Shown piece after piece: positions 55,269 through 64,000 of a stretch of DNA of 64,000 bases. The notes beneath the pieces are model-generated. The model did not search any database. It saw only the letters and a program-made list of their open reading frames with translations, and had not been told where the DNA came from. Both the position numbers and the translations under genes were made by a program. Source of the stretch: Desulfatibacillum sp. (GTDB lineage Bacteria > Desulfobacterota > Desulfobacteria > Desulfobacterales > SpSt-501); assembly GCA_020725555.1 (NCBI GenBank), contig DYEU01000010.1:1-64000 (forward strand). Reading direction: 5' to 3'. How positions within the stretch are numbered: position 1 is the stretch's first letter; each line of letters opens with the position of its first letter.

Positions 55269-55273
55269 CACGG

Positions 55274-55302
55274 TTGACAGGGGGCGGCCGGCCGCTTTAG
55301 AT
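55274..55302 (+). promoter_or_regulatory. Internal promoter for the cupin-aroK-plsC genes
   Basis: TTGACA (55274-55279), 17 bases, TTAGAT (55297-55302), six bases after the aroF-pheA stop. It would let the downstream genes escape Phe attenuation. Confidence 0.55.
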
Positions 55303-55373
55303 GGGGGGTGAGGGGCCGCCGGGAGCGGGCGCGGCGGGAGCCGCCAAAGAGCCCGCGGCGAACGGGAGGGGCG

Positions 55374-55784
55374 ATGGAGCGGGTCCGCTGGCAGGACGTG
55401 GAGGATCTTCCGATCACGAGCTTTCCCTACAAGGGCAAACCCTACCCGGTGAAGGGGATCAGCGTGCGATGGCTTTCCCGGTTCGGGGACGACGGAACGG
55501 GCTACCCCGAATACGGGTTGCGCCTGTTCACGGCCCAGCCCGGGGGCGAAATCCCCATCCACAACCATTTCTACATCCAGAGCATGTACATCCTGAGCGG
55601 CCGCTTCGAATGCCTGCGCTTCGACCCGGAGACCGACCGGCCGACGATGACGGTCGTCGCCCAGGCCGGCGACACGGTCGTCGTCCCCAGCATGGAGCCG
55701 CACGGCATGCGGAACCTCAGCGCAACCGAACCGGCGACCTTCCTCTGCTGCATCTGCAACGTCTATGAGAAAGACGCCCTCTAA
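55374..55784 (+). CDS. Small cupin-domain protein
   Basis: 136 residues, single cupin. Metal-binding motif 1 is IPIHNHFYIQSMYILSG (two His then Gln/Tyr instead of the usual Glu), and motif 2 has VVVPSMEPHGMRN with the third His. This is the general form of metal-binding stress or sugar-binding cupins; no function can be assigned. GGGAGGG lies upstream of the ATG. It sits between aroF-pheA and aroK but is not a known aromatic-pathway enzyme. Confidence 0.82.
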   Translation: MERVRWQDVEDLPITSFPYKGKPYPVKGISVRWLSRFGDDGTGYPEYGLRLFTAQPGGEIPIHNHFYIQSMYILSGRFECLRFDPETDRPTMTVVAQAGDTVVVPSMEPHGMRNLSATEPATFLCCICNVYEKDAL

Positions 55785-55799
55785 CGGGCGGCGTACGCC

Positions 55800-56369
55800 A
55801 TGACGCGCGCCTCCGGCAACGTCTACCTCTGCGGCCTGCGGGGGACGGGCAAGAGCTCGATCGGCCGGCTGCTCGCCTCCGAGCTCGAAGTCCCCTTTCT
55901 CGACCTCGACGCCGAGGTGGATCGCCTTCTCGGCCGCCCCTACGCCCAGCTTGTCGCCGAACGGGGGTGGGTCGCGTTCCGCGAGCTCGAGTACGACGTG
56001 TGCAAGCGGCTCGCCCGGCGGGAGAAGTCGCTGATCGCCCTGGGCGGGGGGACCGTGCGCTACGCCTGGAACCGCGACGTCCTCCGCGGCTCGGGGTTCT
56101 TCATTCTCCTCACCGCGCCGATCGGGGAGCTCGCCCGGCGCCTGCGAAACAAGGAGCGCCCGGCCCTCACGCGCGCCGCCGGGACGGAGGAGGAGCTGAA
56201 GGCGATCTGGGAGCAGTCGGAGGAAATCTACCGCCGGGCGGCCGACCTGGTCTACGACACCGGCGGGAAGTCCGCGGCGGAGGCGGCGCGGGAGCTTCTG
56301 CCCGCGGTCCGCCGCTATCTTCAGGACGGCTGTCCTCCGGGGGACGCCTCATGCCCGGTGCTCCGCTGA
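55800..56369 (+). CDS. aroK: Shikimate kinase
   Basis: 189 residues. Phosphorylates shikimate at the 3-OH. P-loop GLRGTGKSS (residues 12-20), DLDAEVDRLLG for shikimate and magnesium, the FRELEYDV segment with the conserved Arg-x-x-Glu, GGGTV, and the lid Arg in RRLRNKERPAL. Length is slightly longer than the usual 170-175, with an extra C-terminal tail that overlaps plsC by 19 bases. It supports an aromatic-biosynthesis operon. Confidence 0.92.
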   Translation: MTRASGNVYLCGLRGTGKSSIGRLLASELEVPFLDLDAEVDRLLGRPYAQLVAERGWVAFRELEYDVCKRLARREKSLIALGGGTVRYAWNRDVLRGSGFFILLTAPIGELARRLRNKERPALTRAAGTEEELKAIWEQSEEIYRRAADLVYDTGGKSAAEAARELLPAVRRYLQDGCPPGDASCPVLR

Positions 56370-57133
56370 CGGAATCGGACGCCTACCGCACCCCGACGGG
56401 GCGGGGCGGGCCGATCGCCCGCAGGTTCCCCACCGTTTGCTTCTACCTGAGCGTCCTTACGATCGTGCGCCGGGCCTCCGCGCTCGCCCGCCGCGGCCTC
56501 TACGACGACGCCTGCTGGGTCGAGAGCAGCCGCGCCACCGTGGCCGCCCTCGAGGCCGTGGGCGGGCGCTTCGCCATCGAGGGGCTCGAGCACGTGCGGC
56601 GGCTTTCCTCGCCCGCGGTCTTCATCGCCAACCACATGAGCATCCTCGAGACCTTCGTGCTGCCCTGCCTGATCGTCCCCTACCGGCCGCTCACCTTCGT
56701 CATCAAGGAAAGCCTCGTCACCTATCCCTGGTTCGGCCACGTGATGCGCTCGCGCGACCCGATCGTCGTGGGGCGCGAGAAGGCGCGCGACGACCTGAGG
56801 GTCGTGCTCGAGGAGGGCCGCAGGCGGCTCGCGGCCGGGGTTTCGGTCGTGATCTTCCCGCAGACGACCCGGGCTCTCGACTTCGACCCGCGCCAGTTCA
56901 ACACCCTGGGGGTGAAGCTCGCCGCGCGCTGCGGCGTGCCGGCGCTCCCCGTCGCCCTCAAGACCGACGCCTGGGGCCTGGGCAAACGGGTGAAGGATTT
57001 CGGGCCCATCGCGCCGGAGAAAACCGTGCACATCCGCTTCGGGGAGCCGCTTTGGGTCTGCGGCGCCGGCAAGAAGGAGCACGCCGGCATCGTCTCCTTC
57101 ATCGGGCGGGAAATCGAAGGCTGGAAACGATGA
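56351..57133 (+). CDS. 1-acyl-sn-glycerol-3-phosphate acyltransferase-like protein (PlsC family)
   Basis: 260 residues. Acyltransferase motifs: NHMSILE (the HxxxxD-type motif appears as H-M-S-I-L-E, with Glu instead of Asp), VGREKARDDLR, FPQTTRALDFDPRQFNTLG (the family's EGTRS replaced by QTTRA) and a final IPVALKT-like segment. Both catalytic motif changes are seen in divergent PlsC groups of delta-type bacteria, but activity on lysophosphatidate is not assured. No clear signal. Translationally coupled to aroK. Confidence 0.8.
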   Translation: MPGAPLTESDAYRTPTGRGGPIARRFPTVCFYLSVLTIVRRASALARRGLYDDACWVESSRATVAALEAVGGRFAIEGLEHVRRLSSPAVFIANHMSILETFVLPCLIVPYRPLTFVIKESLVTYPWFGHVMRSRDPIVVGREKARDDLRVVLEEGRRRLAAGVSVVIFPQTTRALDFDPRQFNTLGVKLAARCGVPALPVALKTDAWGLGKRVKDFGPIAPEKTVHIRFGEPLWVCGAGKKEHAGIVSFIGREIEGWKR

Positions 57134-57163
57134 GGGGGGCGGCGGGACGCCGCCCCCCCCCCT
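57132..57163. terminator. Strong hairpin between convergent plsC and fadL-like genes
   Basis: GGGGGGCGGCG (57134-57144) pairs with CGCCGCCCCCC (57148-57158) around GGA, extending to GA/TC-type pairs outside. It overlaps the plsC stop and ends 28 bases before the next stop. Likely bidirectional terminator; no T-tract. Confidence 0.55.
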
Positions 57164-57190
57164 CAGACGTTGCGGGCGAGGATCGGGGGA

Positions 57191-58492
57191 TCAGAAGAAG
57201 CGGTATTGCAGCCCGACCGCCAGGCCCCAGACATCCTTGTCGAGGGTTGTCCCCGCGGGCGCGCGGGACGAGGAGCGGTCGACCTTCTCGGACTCGTACC
57301 AGACTCTCAGCCCGCCCAGCGAAAGGCTCAGGCGCTCGGTCGGGCTCCAGACGAAGCCCGCCGCGATCGTGTTCGCATCGAGCTCCGGCGCCTCGGGCAG
57401 GAGGTCCGGGGAGTCCATCCCCTTGATGTCGGTCCGCAGGTAGCCCACGCTGAAGCGCCACTGCGGGTTCAGGATGTATTCCAGGGTCACGCCGTAGTCC
57501 ATGCTGTTGCCGGGCATCGAGTCCTGGAAGCGCCGCCCCTCGAGCTTGGCCTGCTTTTCGAGATAGTAGTTCAGGTTCGGCTCGATCCTCAGCTTCCCCG
57601 GGATGATGAAGTACGAGAGCCCCAGGGAAATGTAGCCCGGGAGATCCTCGCGCTCGTGGGTCCCGTCCGTCCAGCCCACGCCGCGGGAGACCGCCGCGCC
57701 GGGGGAGTTGTCCTTGGTGTCGGATTTGAAATTGAGCGGCGTGTTCGACATGTAGGTGGCGGCGAAGGTGAGGTCCGGGATGGGCATCCAGTTGAGCCCC
57801 AGGAAGTAATTGAAGGCCTCGTCGGTGCGCTCGATCTTGACCTTCACGCTGTTCAACGCGCCTTGGGCCTTGCCCTTGAAGGTCTGGCTCGCGTCCACGT
57901 AGCGGATGCCGCCGCCGAGCGCAAGCGTGTCGAAGATCCGGTAGGAGGCCCCGAGGCTGTAGCCGACGTAATAGCTGTCGGCCTCGATGAACTGGTCGAT
58001 GTTGGTCGGGTTGCCGCTCGGCCCCCCGAGATAGGTCCCCAACCCGCCGAGGGCGCCGGGGAGGCTCAGCATCGCGGTGCGCGCGTTTCCGTCGTCGAAG
58101 CGCACGTAGCCCCCGCCCCCCGGGATCGTGACCGCGAAGAACCCCGCCCAGCGATCTTTCTTGTAGACCGCGAAGAGGCCCGGGATGATCGAGGGCTCCT
58201 CCGAGTCGAGGGTCCCCAGGTTGAGGATCGCCGGCGAGGAGGGCAGCTCGTTTGAGTAGTCCTTCATGAGGTAGATGCCGTCGGCCTTGAGGTAGAGCCC
58301 ATCCTTCATCAGGGCCGTTCCGGCGGGGTTGAAGGCCGCGGCGTCCGCCATGTCGGTCGCCGCGTTGCGGTTCAACGTGCGGAGGTATTCCGCGCTCCAG
58401 TTCTGCTTGTTGATGATTCCCCCGGCATAGGGCGTGGCGCAAAGCCCCGCCACCAGCCACAACACCCCGATTGCGATCCCTGCCTTGCGCAT
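57191..58492 (-). CDS. FadL/OMPP1-type outer-membrane transport protein
   Basis: 433 residues. Signal peptide (about 1-23), then the FadL-type N-terminal plug region with NRNAATDMADAAAFNPAGTALMKDG (residues about 41-66), many alternating strands, and a terminal Phe (YRFF), all typical of a 14-strand outer-membrane barrel that admits long-chain fatty acids or other hydrophobic compounds. GGAGGAGGGAG precedes the ATG. It indicates a diderm cell. Confidence 0.9.
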   Translation of the reverse strand: MRKAGIAIGVLWLVAGLCATPYAGGIINKQNWSAEYLRTLNRNAATDMADAAAFNPAGTALMKDGLYLKADGIYLMKDYSNELPSSPAILNLGTLDSEEPSIIPGLFAVYKKDRWAGFFAVTIPGGGGYVRFDDGNARTAMLSLPGALGGLGTYLGGPSGNPTNIDQFIEADSYYVGYSLGASYRIFDTLALGGGIRYVDASQTFKGKAQGALNSVKVKIERTDEAFNYFLGLNWMPIPDLTFAATYMSNTPLNFKSDTKDNSPGAAVSRGVGWTDGTHEREDLPGYISLGLSYFIIPGKLRIEPNLNYYLEKQAKLEGRRFQDSMPGNSMDYGVTLEYILNPQWRFSVGYLRTDIKGMDSPDLLPEAPELDANTIAAGFVWSPTERLSLSLGGLRVWYESEKVDRSSSRAPAGTTLDKDVWGLAVGLQYRFF

Positions 58493-58597
58493 CTCGTCTC
58501 CCTCCTCCTGTTGCGTTTGGATTGAGCCCTCAGCCTATCTTCGGGATGCGTCCTGCATCGGTCGGCCCTGCCTGGGGTGAAGCCGCGGAGAACCGGA

Positions 58598-58752
58598 TGC
58601 TGAATGAGGATTCAGCTTCTATAAAAGAATTTTTTCTTTGGCAAGCGAAAAATTTAGATGAACGTTACGCTCAGTTCTTGGGCATAAATTCAATGGATGA
58701 AGGAAGTTTTTCTTGTAGCGCCCCGGCCCGAGAGACGGTCGTGGATATCCCC
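58598..58752 (+). other. A+T-rich coding-like fragment between fadL-like and GMP synthetase genes
   Basis: From an ATG at 58598 an open frame reads MLNEDSASIKEFFLWQAKNL and continues in protein-like fashion to about position 58720, with A+T-rich codons unlike any neighbour. It then runs, still open, into antisense of the GMP synthetase gene, so it has no natural end. Either a decayed fragment of a foreign gene or chance coding potential in A+T-rich promoter DNA. A seven-base hairpin (58599-58605/58610-58616) lies at its start. Confidence 0.25.
58616..58644 (-). promoter_or_regulatory. Putative promoter of the FadL-like gene
   Basis: Minus strand TTGCCA (58639-58644), 17 bases, TAGAAG (58616-58621). 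It lies in an A+T-rich island, so chance matches are more likely than elsewhere in this window. Confidence 0.3.
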
Positions 58753-59715
58753 CTATACCGCCTCGATGGTGGAGGGCGGCTTGGGGGCCAGGTGGTAGGT
58801 GACGCTCACCACCCCGGGGACGCGGCGCAGGAGGGCCGCGGCGAGAGCCTCGAGCGTCGCCCAGGGCAGCCGCGTGGGGACGGCGGTGCGCGCATCCGTG
58901 CTGTCCCAACAGCGGATCTCGATTTGCTGGCCGAATTCGCGCCGTCCGCGGCGCACCCCCGTGACGCGGTCCTCGTGCAGGACGGCGAAATACTGGAAGG
59001 CGCGGCGGCCGGCGAGCAGCTCCTCCACGACGGCGGTCGCCCGGCGGACGGTCTCGATGCGCGCGGGGGTCACCTCCCCGATCACCCGGGCGGCGAGCGC
59101 CGGGCCCGGGAAGGGGATGCGGCCGTGGATTTCCGGGGGCAGCCCGAGGGCGCGGGCCACCTGGCGCACCCCGTCCTTGCGCAGCGCGACGAGGGGCTCG
59201 ACGATGCGGTAGCCGAAGGCCTGCTGCGGGTCGATGCCGAGCTGGCTGAAGACGTTGTGCTGGCGCTTGATGCCGGCGACCGTCTCCTCGATGTCGGTGA
59301 GGATCGTCCCCTGGAGGAGAACCCGCGCGCCGCTTTCGCGCACGATGCGGCCGAAGACGTCGCGGTAGAAGGTGCGGGTCACGGCCTCGCGTTTTTCCTC
59401 CGGGTCGGTGACGCCGCGGAGGGCGGCGAAGAACTCGCGGCGCGCGTCGACGAGCCTGACCGGGACCCCCAGCCGGCGGAAGAGCCCCACCACCCGCCGC
59501 GGTTCGCCCGCGCGCATCAGGCCGTTGTCGATGAACACGGTCTGGAGGCGCCTTCCCAGGGCGCGGTGGCCGAGCATCGTCACCACCGAGGAATCGACCC
59601 CGCCGGAGAGGGCGTTGATCGCCGTGTCTTCGCCCACGGCCTCGCGGATGGCGGCGACCTGGGCGGCGATGAATTTCCGGGGTTGCAAGCGCTGTTCCGG
59701 GGTCTCGCGGGTCAT
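58753..59715 (-). CDS. guaA: Stand-alone GMP synthetase ATP-pyrophosphatase subunit (GuaA C-terminal part)
   Basis: 320 residues. Equivalent to the C-terminal two domains of GuaA: PP-loop SGGVDSS (about 38-44), GTILTDIEE, HGRIPFPGPALAARVIGE, and the dimerisation domain ending KPPSTIE. It aminates XMP to GMP but has no glutamine amidotransferase domain, so it needs a separate partner as in archaeal two-subunit enzymes, or uses ammonia. GAAGGAGGG before the ATG supports the start at 59715. It follows lpd by 46 bases on the same strand and may be co-transcribed with it. Confidence 0.9.
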   Translation of the reverse strand: MTRETPEQRLQPRKFIAAQVAAIREAVGEDTAINALSGGVDSSVVTMLGHRALGRRLQTVFIDNGLMRAGEPRRVVGLFRRLGVPVRLVDARREFFAALRGVTDPEEKREAVTRTFYRDVFGRIVRESGARVLLQGTILTDIEETVAGIKRQHNVFSQLGIDPQQAFGYRIVEPLVALRKDGVRQVARALGLPPEIHGRIPFPGPALAARVIGEVTPARIETVRRATAVVEELLAGRRAFQYFAVLHEDRVTGVRRGRREFGQQIEIRCWDSTDARTAVPTRLPWATLEALAAALLRRVPGVVSVTYHLAPKPPSTIEAV

Positions 59716-59761
59716 GGGGTCCCTCCTTCGGGGTTCCGGGGCGCCGGCGGACCGCACCGCC

Positions 59762-61150
59762 TCACTCGCGGCGCGCGGCCTGGGCCGCTTCCATGAGGGC
59801 CTCGGCATAGGTGGGGTGGCCGTGCACGGTGCGGGCGATGTCCTCGAGGCTTGCGGCCATCTCGATCGCCAGCGCCGCCTCGGCGACCATCTCCGCCGCC
59901 CCGGGGCCCAGGAAGTGCGCCCCGAGCAGGCGGTCGGTCCGCGCATGGCCGATCACCTTGACCAGCCCCTCGGTCTCGCCGGCGCAACGGGCCCGGCCGT
60001 TGGCGGTGAAGGGAACGACCCCGGTCACGTAAGGAATGTCGCGGGCCTTCGCCTCTTCCTCGGTCAAGCCCACCCCCGCCGCCTCGGGGGCGGTGTAGAC
60101 GATCCCGGGGATCGCATCGTAGTTCACTTCGCCGAAACGGCCGGCGATCCGCCGGGCGACGGCCGCCCCTTCGGCCGAGGCCTTGTGGGCGAGCATGGGG
60201 CCGGCGACGAGATCGCCGATGGCGTAGAGGTGCGCCGCCGCCGTGCGCCAGCCCTCGTCCACGGGGATGCGGCCGGTGTGGGGGTCGGGGGCGACACCGA
60301 GCTCCTCCAGGCCGAGCCCGGCGGTCAACGGCCGGCGGCCCACGCTGACGAGCAGCCGGTCGAAGGTGAGCACCTCGCGGCCCGCCCCGCTTTCGACCTC
60401 GACGCGCACCTCCCCCCCGTCCACCGCGGCCGAAAGCACCCGGGTCTCCAGGCGAAACTCGAAGCCCTGCTTCTTGAGCACGCGCAGCAGCCGGCGGCCG
60501 ATCTGGCCGTCCATCGCCGGGACGATGCCGGGGAGCATCTCGATCACGGTCACCCGGGCGCCCAGCCGCAGCCAGACCGAGCCGAGCTCGAGGCCGATGT
60601 AGCCCCCGCCGATCACGCCGAGGCGGCGCGGGACGGCCTCGAAGCAAAGCGCCTCGGTCGAGGAGACGATGAAGGCGCCGTCGAAGGCCGCGTGCGGCAG
60701 GGCGGCTGGCTCGCTCCCCGTGGCCAGGAGCACGTGGCGCGCCTCCAGGCGTTGCACCCCCCCGGCCGAGGCCACCTCGACCTGCTGCGGCCCCGCGAGC
60801 CGGGCCGTGCCGTGGAGGATCTCGACACGGCTGGTCTCGAGCAGGCGGCGCACGTTGGCCGTCAGGTCGCGGACGACCTCTTCCTTGCGCGCCAGCATGC
60901 GGCCGAGATCGAGCTCCACGCCGGAGAGCCGGATGCCGTGCTCGGCGAAGCGGCCCTTCGCGAAGGCGAAGTGCCCGCTCGAATCGAGGAGCGCCTTGCT
61001 CGGGATGCAGCCCTCGTTCAGGCACACCCCGCCCAGCCGCTCCCGCCGCTCGACGCACGCCGTCTTCAGCCCGAGACGCGCCGCATGGGCGGCCGCGGTG
61101 TAGCCGCCGGGCCCGCCTCCGATCACCACCAGGTCGTAGGGCTCCGCCAT
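59762..61150 (-). CDS. lpdA: Dihydrolipoyl dehydrogenase (E3)
   Basis: 462 residues. FAD motif VVIGGGPGGYTAA (8-20), redox disulfide Cys43/Cys48 (GGVCLNEGCIPS), NAD motif GVIGGGYIGLELGS, and active-site His in the C-terminal HGHPTYAEA. It reoxidises the lipoyl groups of the E2 component. Starts three bases after the sucB stop, so it belongs to the sucA-sucB-lpd operon. Confidence 0.95.
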   Translation of the reverse strand: MAEPYDLVVIGGGPGGYTAAAHAARLGLKTACVERRERLGGVCLNEGCIPSKALLDSSGHFAFAKGRFAEHGIRLSGVELDLGRMLARKEEVVRDLTANVRRLLETSRVEILHGTARLAGPQQVEVASAGGVQRLEARHVLLATGSEPAALPHAAFDGAFIVSSTEALCFEAVPRRLGVIGGGYIGLELGSVWLRLGARVTVIEMLPGIVPAMDGQIGRRLLRVLKKQGFEFRLETRVLSAAVDGGEVRVEVESGAGREVLTFDRLLVSVGRRPLTAGLGLEELGVAPDPHTGRIPVDEGWRTAAAHLYAIGDLVAGPMLAHKASAEGAAVARRIAGRFGEVNYDAIPGIVYTAPEAAGVGLTEEEAKARDIPYVTGVVPFTANGRARCAGETEGLVKVIGHARTDRLLGAHFLGPGAAEMVAEAALAIEMAASLEDIARTVHGHPTYAEALMEAAQAARRE

Positions 61151-61153
61151 CGG

Positions 61154-62509
61154 TCAGATCTCCATGAGGATCCGCTCGGGGTGCTCGATGCACTCCTTGA
61201 TGTGCCGCAGGAAGGTCACGGCCTCGCGGCCGTCGACGATGCGGTGGTCGTAGGAGAGGGCGACGTACATCATCGGCCGGATGACGATCTGGTCGTCGAC
61301 GACCACGGGACGCGGGTCGATGCGGTGCATGCCGAGGATGCCGCTCTGGGGCGTGTTGAGAATCGGGGTGCTCAGCAGCGAGCCGAACACCCCGCCGTTG
61401 GTGATCGTGAAGGTGCCGCCCTCGAGCTCGGCGAGCGTGAGGCGGTTTTCGCGGATGCGCTCCACGAAGCCGCGCACGGCCTGCTCGATCTGGGCGAAGC
61501 TCAGGCGGTCCGCGTGCCGGATCACGGGGACGACGAGCCCCCGCTCCGCGCCCACGGCGACCCCGATGTGGTGGTAGTGCGGGTAGACGATGTCGCCGCC
61601 GTCGATGTAGGCGTTGATCTCCGGGACGGCCTTCAGGGCCTCCACACTCGCCTTGACGAAGAAGGACATGAGCCCGAGGGGGACGCCGTACTTCTTCTCG
61701 AAGGCCTCCTTGTAACGCTTGCGCAGCGCGAGCACGGCGCTCATGTCGATGTCGTTGAAGGTGGTGAGCATGGCCGTGTTCTGGCGCGCCTGGAGGAGCC
61801 GCTCGGCGATGCGCCGCCGGATGGGGCTCATGGGCTTGCGGGTCCTTTCCTCGACGAGGGGCGCCGCGCAGGGCGGGCAGACCGCCTCCTGCCCGGGCAC
61901 GGCGGCGGCCGGCGGGGGGGAAGCGGCGCGGCTCTCGAGGTGGAGGAGCACATCGCCCTTGGTCACCCGCCCCGCCGGTCCGGTCCCGGCGATCTGCGTG
62001 ACATCGAGACCGTGCTCGCTCACGAGGCGCCTGACGGAAGGGGCAAGGTCCCCAAGCGGCGGGGTCTTCCCCGCCGCCGCGGCGGGGGGCGGGGCGGCCG
62101 CGGCGGGCGCCTTCGCAGGGGCTTCACGGGCGGCCGCCGGCTTCGCGGAAGGCGCCGCGGCCGGCCCGGGCGGGGGAGGAGAGGGCTCCTCCCCGGGGGC
62201 TTCCCGGGCCCCGGGCTCCGCGGCGGGCGGCCTGCCGGCCTGCGGCGGGGCCTCCGGTTTCACCGCCGCGGTCTCGGTCTCCTCGATCCTGCCCACGACC
62301 TCCCCGATTTTGACGTTCGACCCGGCGGGGACGAGGATGGAGAGCCTGCCCGCGGCCTGGGCCGTGACCTCGAGGGTCACCTTGTCGGTCTCGAGGACCA
62401 GCAGCACCTCGTCCTTGCGGACGAGATCGCCGTCCCGCTTCAGCCACTGCGCGAGCAGGGCCTCGGTGACCGATTCGCCGACATGGGGTACGCGGATCTC
62501 GATCGCCAT
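61154..62509 (-). CDS. sucB: Dihydrolipoyllysine-residue succinyltransferase (E2 of 2-oxoglutarate dehydrogenase)
   Basis: 451 residues. Lipoyl domain with Lys43 in ETDKVTLEV, an Ala/Pro linker (about 80-150), subunit-binding domain ([21 protein letters not shown]), a second linker with an unusual CPPC, and the catalytic domain ending in [16 protein letters not shown] with the active His. SucB rather than pyruvate E2 is supported by the VGESVTEA start and the SucA neighbour. The sucA stop is 26 bases upstream. Confidence 0.94.
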   Translation of the reverse strand: MAIEIRVPHVGESVTEALLAQWLKRDGDLVRKDEVLLVLETDKVTLEVTAQAAGRLSILVPAGSNVKIGEVVGRIEETETAAVKPEAPPQAGRPPAAEPGAREAPGEEPSPPPPGPAAAPSAKPAAAREAPAKAPAAAAPPPAAAAGKTPPLGDLAPSVRRLVSEHGLDVTQIAGTGPAGRVTKGDVLLHLESRAASPPPAAAVPGQEAVCPPCAAPLVEERTRKPMSPIRRRIAERLLQARQNTAMLTTFNDIDMSAVLALRKRYKEAFEKKYGVPLGLMSFFVKASVEALKAVPEINAYIDGGDIVYPHYHHIGVAVGAERGLVVPVIRHADRLSFAQIEQAVRGFVERIRENRLTLAELEGGTFTITNGGVFGSLLSTPILNTPQSGILGMHRIDPRPVVVDDQIVIRPMMYVALSYDHRIVDGREAVTFLRHIKECIEHPERILMEI

Positions 62510-62535
62510 GGACACGCACCTCCCGGGAACCGCTC

Positions 62536-64000
62536 TCAGCGGCCGGAGTCGCCCGCCGCAAAGGCCCGCTCGAGGATCTCGGCCTGTTCGCGGCGGAACA
62601 CGGCGGGAAAGCCCGTCGCCGGCGTGGCCGAGGCCTTGCGGCCGACATAGGCCAGCGGCTTTCCGAGCAAGGCCTCGAGCCGCGGGCGGATGAAGCTCCA
62701 GGCGCCCATGTTCTCGGGCTCGTCCTGGACCCAGAGCCAGCGCCGGGCCTTCCGGAACCGTGTCAACGCAAGCCGCAGGGGGTTTTGCGGAAAGGGGTAG
62801 AGCTGCTCGAGGCGGATGAGGGCGATGTCGCCCCGCTTCTCCTCCCGCCGCCGGGCGAGGAGCTCGTAGAAGATCTTGCCGCTGCAGAAGAGCAGCGTTT
62901 CCGCCCCCGGGTCGGCCGCGTCGTCCTCGAGTGCGCCGCGGAAGGACCCCCGGGCGAGCTCCTCCAGCCGGGAGACCGCCTCCGGGTGCCGGAGCAGGCT
63001 CTTCGGCGTGAGGACGACGAGCGGTTTGCGGAAACCGGCCTTCACCTGCCGGCGCAACAGGTGGAAGTACTGCGCGGGCGTCGTCGGCTGGCAGACGATC
63101 CAATTCTCGTCGGCGCAAAGCTGCAGGAAGCGCTCGAGCCGGGCGCTCGAGTGCTCGGGGCCGAGCCCCTCGAGCCCGTGGGGCAACAGCAGGGTGAGGC
63201 CGCTCAGGCGCCGCCACTTGGCTTCGCCGCTGGCGATGAAGAGGTCGATCACGGACTGGGCGTTGTTCACGAAGTCCCCGAACTGCGCCTCCCACAGCGT
63301 CAGGCCCTCGGGACGGCCGAGCGAGTAGCCGTACTCGAAGCCGAGCACGGCCGCCTCGGAGAGCGGGCTGTCGTGGACGGAAAAGGGGGCCTGCCCGTCG
63401 CCGAGGGCGTTCAACGGCACGAAGCGCTCCCCGGTCCCCGTGTCGACCCACACCGCGTGCCGCTGGCTGAAGGTCCCCCGGCCGCTGTCCTGCCCGCTCA
63501 GGCGCACGGGGTGCCCCTCGACCAGAAGGCTCGCCCAGGCGAGCGCCTCGGCGTTCGCCCAGTCGATCCCCTCGCCGGAGGCGACCGCGGCCTGCCGGCG
63601 CTCGAGAATCTTCGCAAGCTTCGGGTGCAGCCGGAACCCCTCGGGGGGGCGGTGGAGGCGGTCGGCAAGGCCCTGCAGGGTCTCGGCCGGAACCCCGGTC
63701 GGGAGGCTGACCGGCGAGTAGGCCCCGCTGTAAGCCTCCCAGGCCTCGTAGAAGCGGGGCTCGGGGAAGACGCAGACGCTGCCGTGCACGGCCTGCCAGT
63801 CGGCCTCGAGCCGGGCGCGCAGCGCCTCGGCGATGCGGGCAGGCTCCTCGGGGTCGATGACGGCCTCCTCGAGGAGCGCTTCGGCGTAAATTCGGTCAAG
63901 CGACGGCCGGGCGCGGATGCGCTCATAGAGGAGCGGCTGGGTGAAGTAGGGTTCGTCGCCCTCGTTGTGGCCGTAGCGGCGGTAGCAGACCAAGTCCACG
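62536..64000 (-). CDS. sucA: 2-oxoglutarate dehydrogenase E1 component, C-terminal part (cut by window edge)
   Basis: The last 488 or so residues of SucA, a thiamine-diphosphate enzyme that decarboxylates 2-oxoglutarate. At the edge the sequence reads [13 protein letters not shown], a SucA hallmark. Further on come [57 protein letters not shown] and the C-terminal [12 protein letters not shown]. The reading frame is open to position 64000, so the N-terminal half lies outside. First gene of the sucA-sucB-lpd operon in this window. Confidence 0.96.
   Translation of the reverse strand, partial: VDLVCYRRYGHNEGDEPYFTQPLLYERIRARPSLDRIYAEALLEEAVIDPEEPARIAEALRARLEADWQAVHGSVCVFPEPRFYEAWEAYSGAYSPVSLPTGVPAETLQGLADRLHRPPEGFRLHPKLAKILERRQAAVASGEGIDWANAEALAWASLLVEGHPVRLSGQDSGRGTFSQRHAVWVDTGTGERFVPLNALGDGQAPFSVHDSPLSEAAVLGFEYGYSLGRPEGLTLWEAQFGDFVNNAQSVIDLFIASGEAKWRRLSGLTLLLPHGLEGLGPEHSSARLERFLQLCADENWIVCQPTTPAQYFHLLRRQVKAGFRKPLVVLTPKSLLRHPEAVSRLEELARGSFRGALEDDAADPGAETLLFCSGKIFYELLARRREEKRGDIALIRLEQLYPFPQNPLRLALTRFRKARRWLWVQDEPENMGAWSFIRPRLEALLGKPLAYVGRKASATPATGFPAVFRREQAEILERAFAAGDSGR

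Overview
The window is very G+C-rich chromosomal DNA with tightly packed genes, mostly GTG/ATG starts with good Shine-Dalgarno sites, and many stop/start overlaps. I see no rRNA, tRNA, CRISPR array, phage or insertion sequence. Multihaem class III-type cytochromes, an alternative complex III, a cbb3 oxidase, an MglA-type GTPase, outer-membrane FadL and Lon/FtsH suggest a Gram-negative bacterium able to respire oxygen, with relatives among the former Deltaproteobacteria (Desulfobacterota/Myxococcota-like lineages). That placement is an inference from gene content only.

Layout. 1-942: partial ftsH (-). 1153-2034: Tat-exported dienelactone-hydrolase-like protein (+). 2019-14782: one long minus-strand respiratory operon, read actB-actC-actD-actF-actA, then ccoN-ccoO, ccoS-like, a CcoP-like anchor, a 90-residue unknown, a monohaem cytochrome c and ccoI, with a clear -35/-10 promoter at 14962-14990. 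14987-17473: M1 aminopeptidase (-). 17601-21436: four-gene plus-strand cassette (MTH1187-type protein, molybdopterin oxidoreductase, cysteine-dioxygenase-like cupin, thioredoxin-reductase-like flavoprotein), then a PAS/histidine kinase/receiver protein behind a sigma-54-like site. 23864-26611: perR-katG oxidative-stress operon (-). 26762-32540: surface FN3 protein, SRPBCC protein, sirtuin plus enoyl-CoA isomerase, MglA GTPase, ferritin-like protein and methylmalonate-semialdehyde dehydrogenase, the last divergent from an Lrp-type regulator. 33199-39481: RNA methyltransferase-like, EamA transporter, DUF362-ferredoxin protein, tetrahaem cytochrome c, DUF4392 protein and MFS transporter.

39675-46422 is a five-gene plus-strand operon that assembles a glyoxylate module: PLP aminotransferase of the alanine/serine-glyoxylate type, a GlcD-GlcE fusion, GlcF, an FAH-family hydrolase and a HOGA1-like 4-hydroxy-2-oxoglutarate aldolase. 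It faces a sodium/solute symporter and a short-chain fatty-acid transporter on the other strand. 49703-53051 is lon plus an alpha/beta hydrolase (-). 53132-57133 is an aromatic amino-acid operon. It begins with a DAHP synthase-prephenate dehydratase-ACT fusion, followed by a cupin, shikimate kinase and an acyltransferase. 57191-64000 (-) holds a FadL porin, a stand-alone GMP synthetase ATP-pyrophosphatase, and lpd-sucB-sucA of the 2-oxoglutarate dehydrogenase complex (sucA is cut by the window edge).

The most notable find is in the lon/aroF intergenic region. A tiny Phe-rich leader ORF (53193-53249, four Phe in 18 residues) is followed by mutually exclusive RNA pairings and a perfect intrinsic terminator with a seven-T tract (53321-53349). 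Read by eye, this is a complete phenylalanine attenuator in front of a fused first-step/Phe-branch enzyme that also carries a Phe-type ACT domain. Transcriptional and allosteric Phe control would thus converge on one polypeptide.
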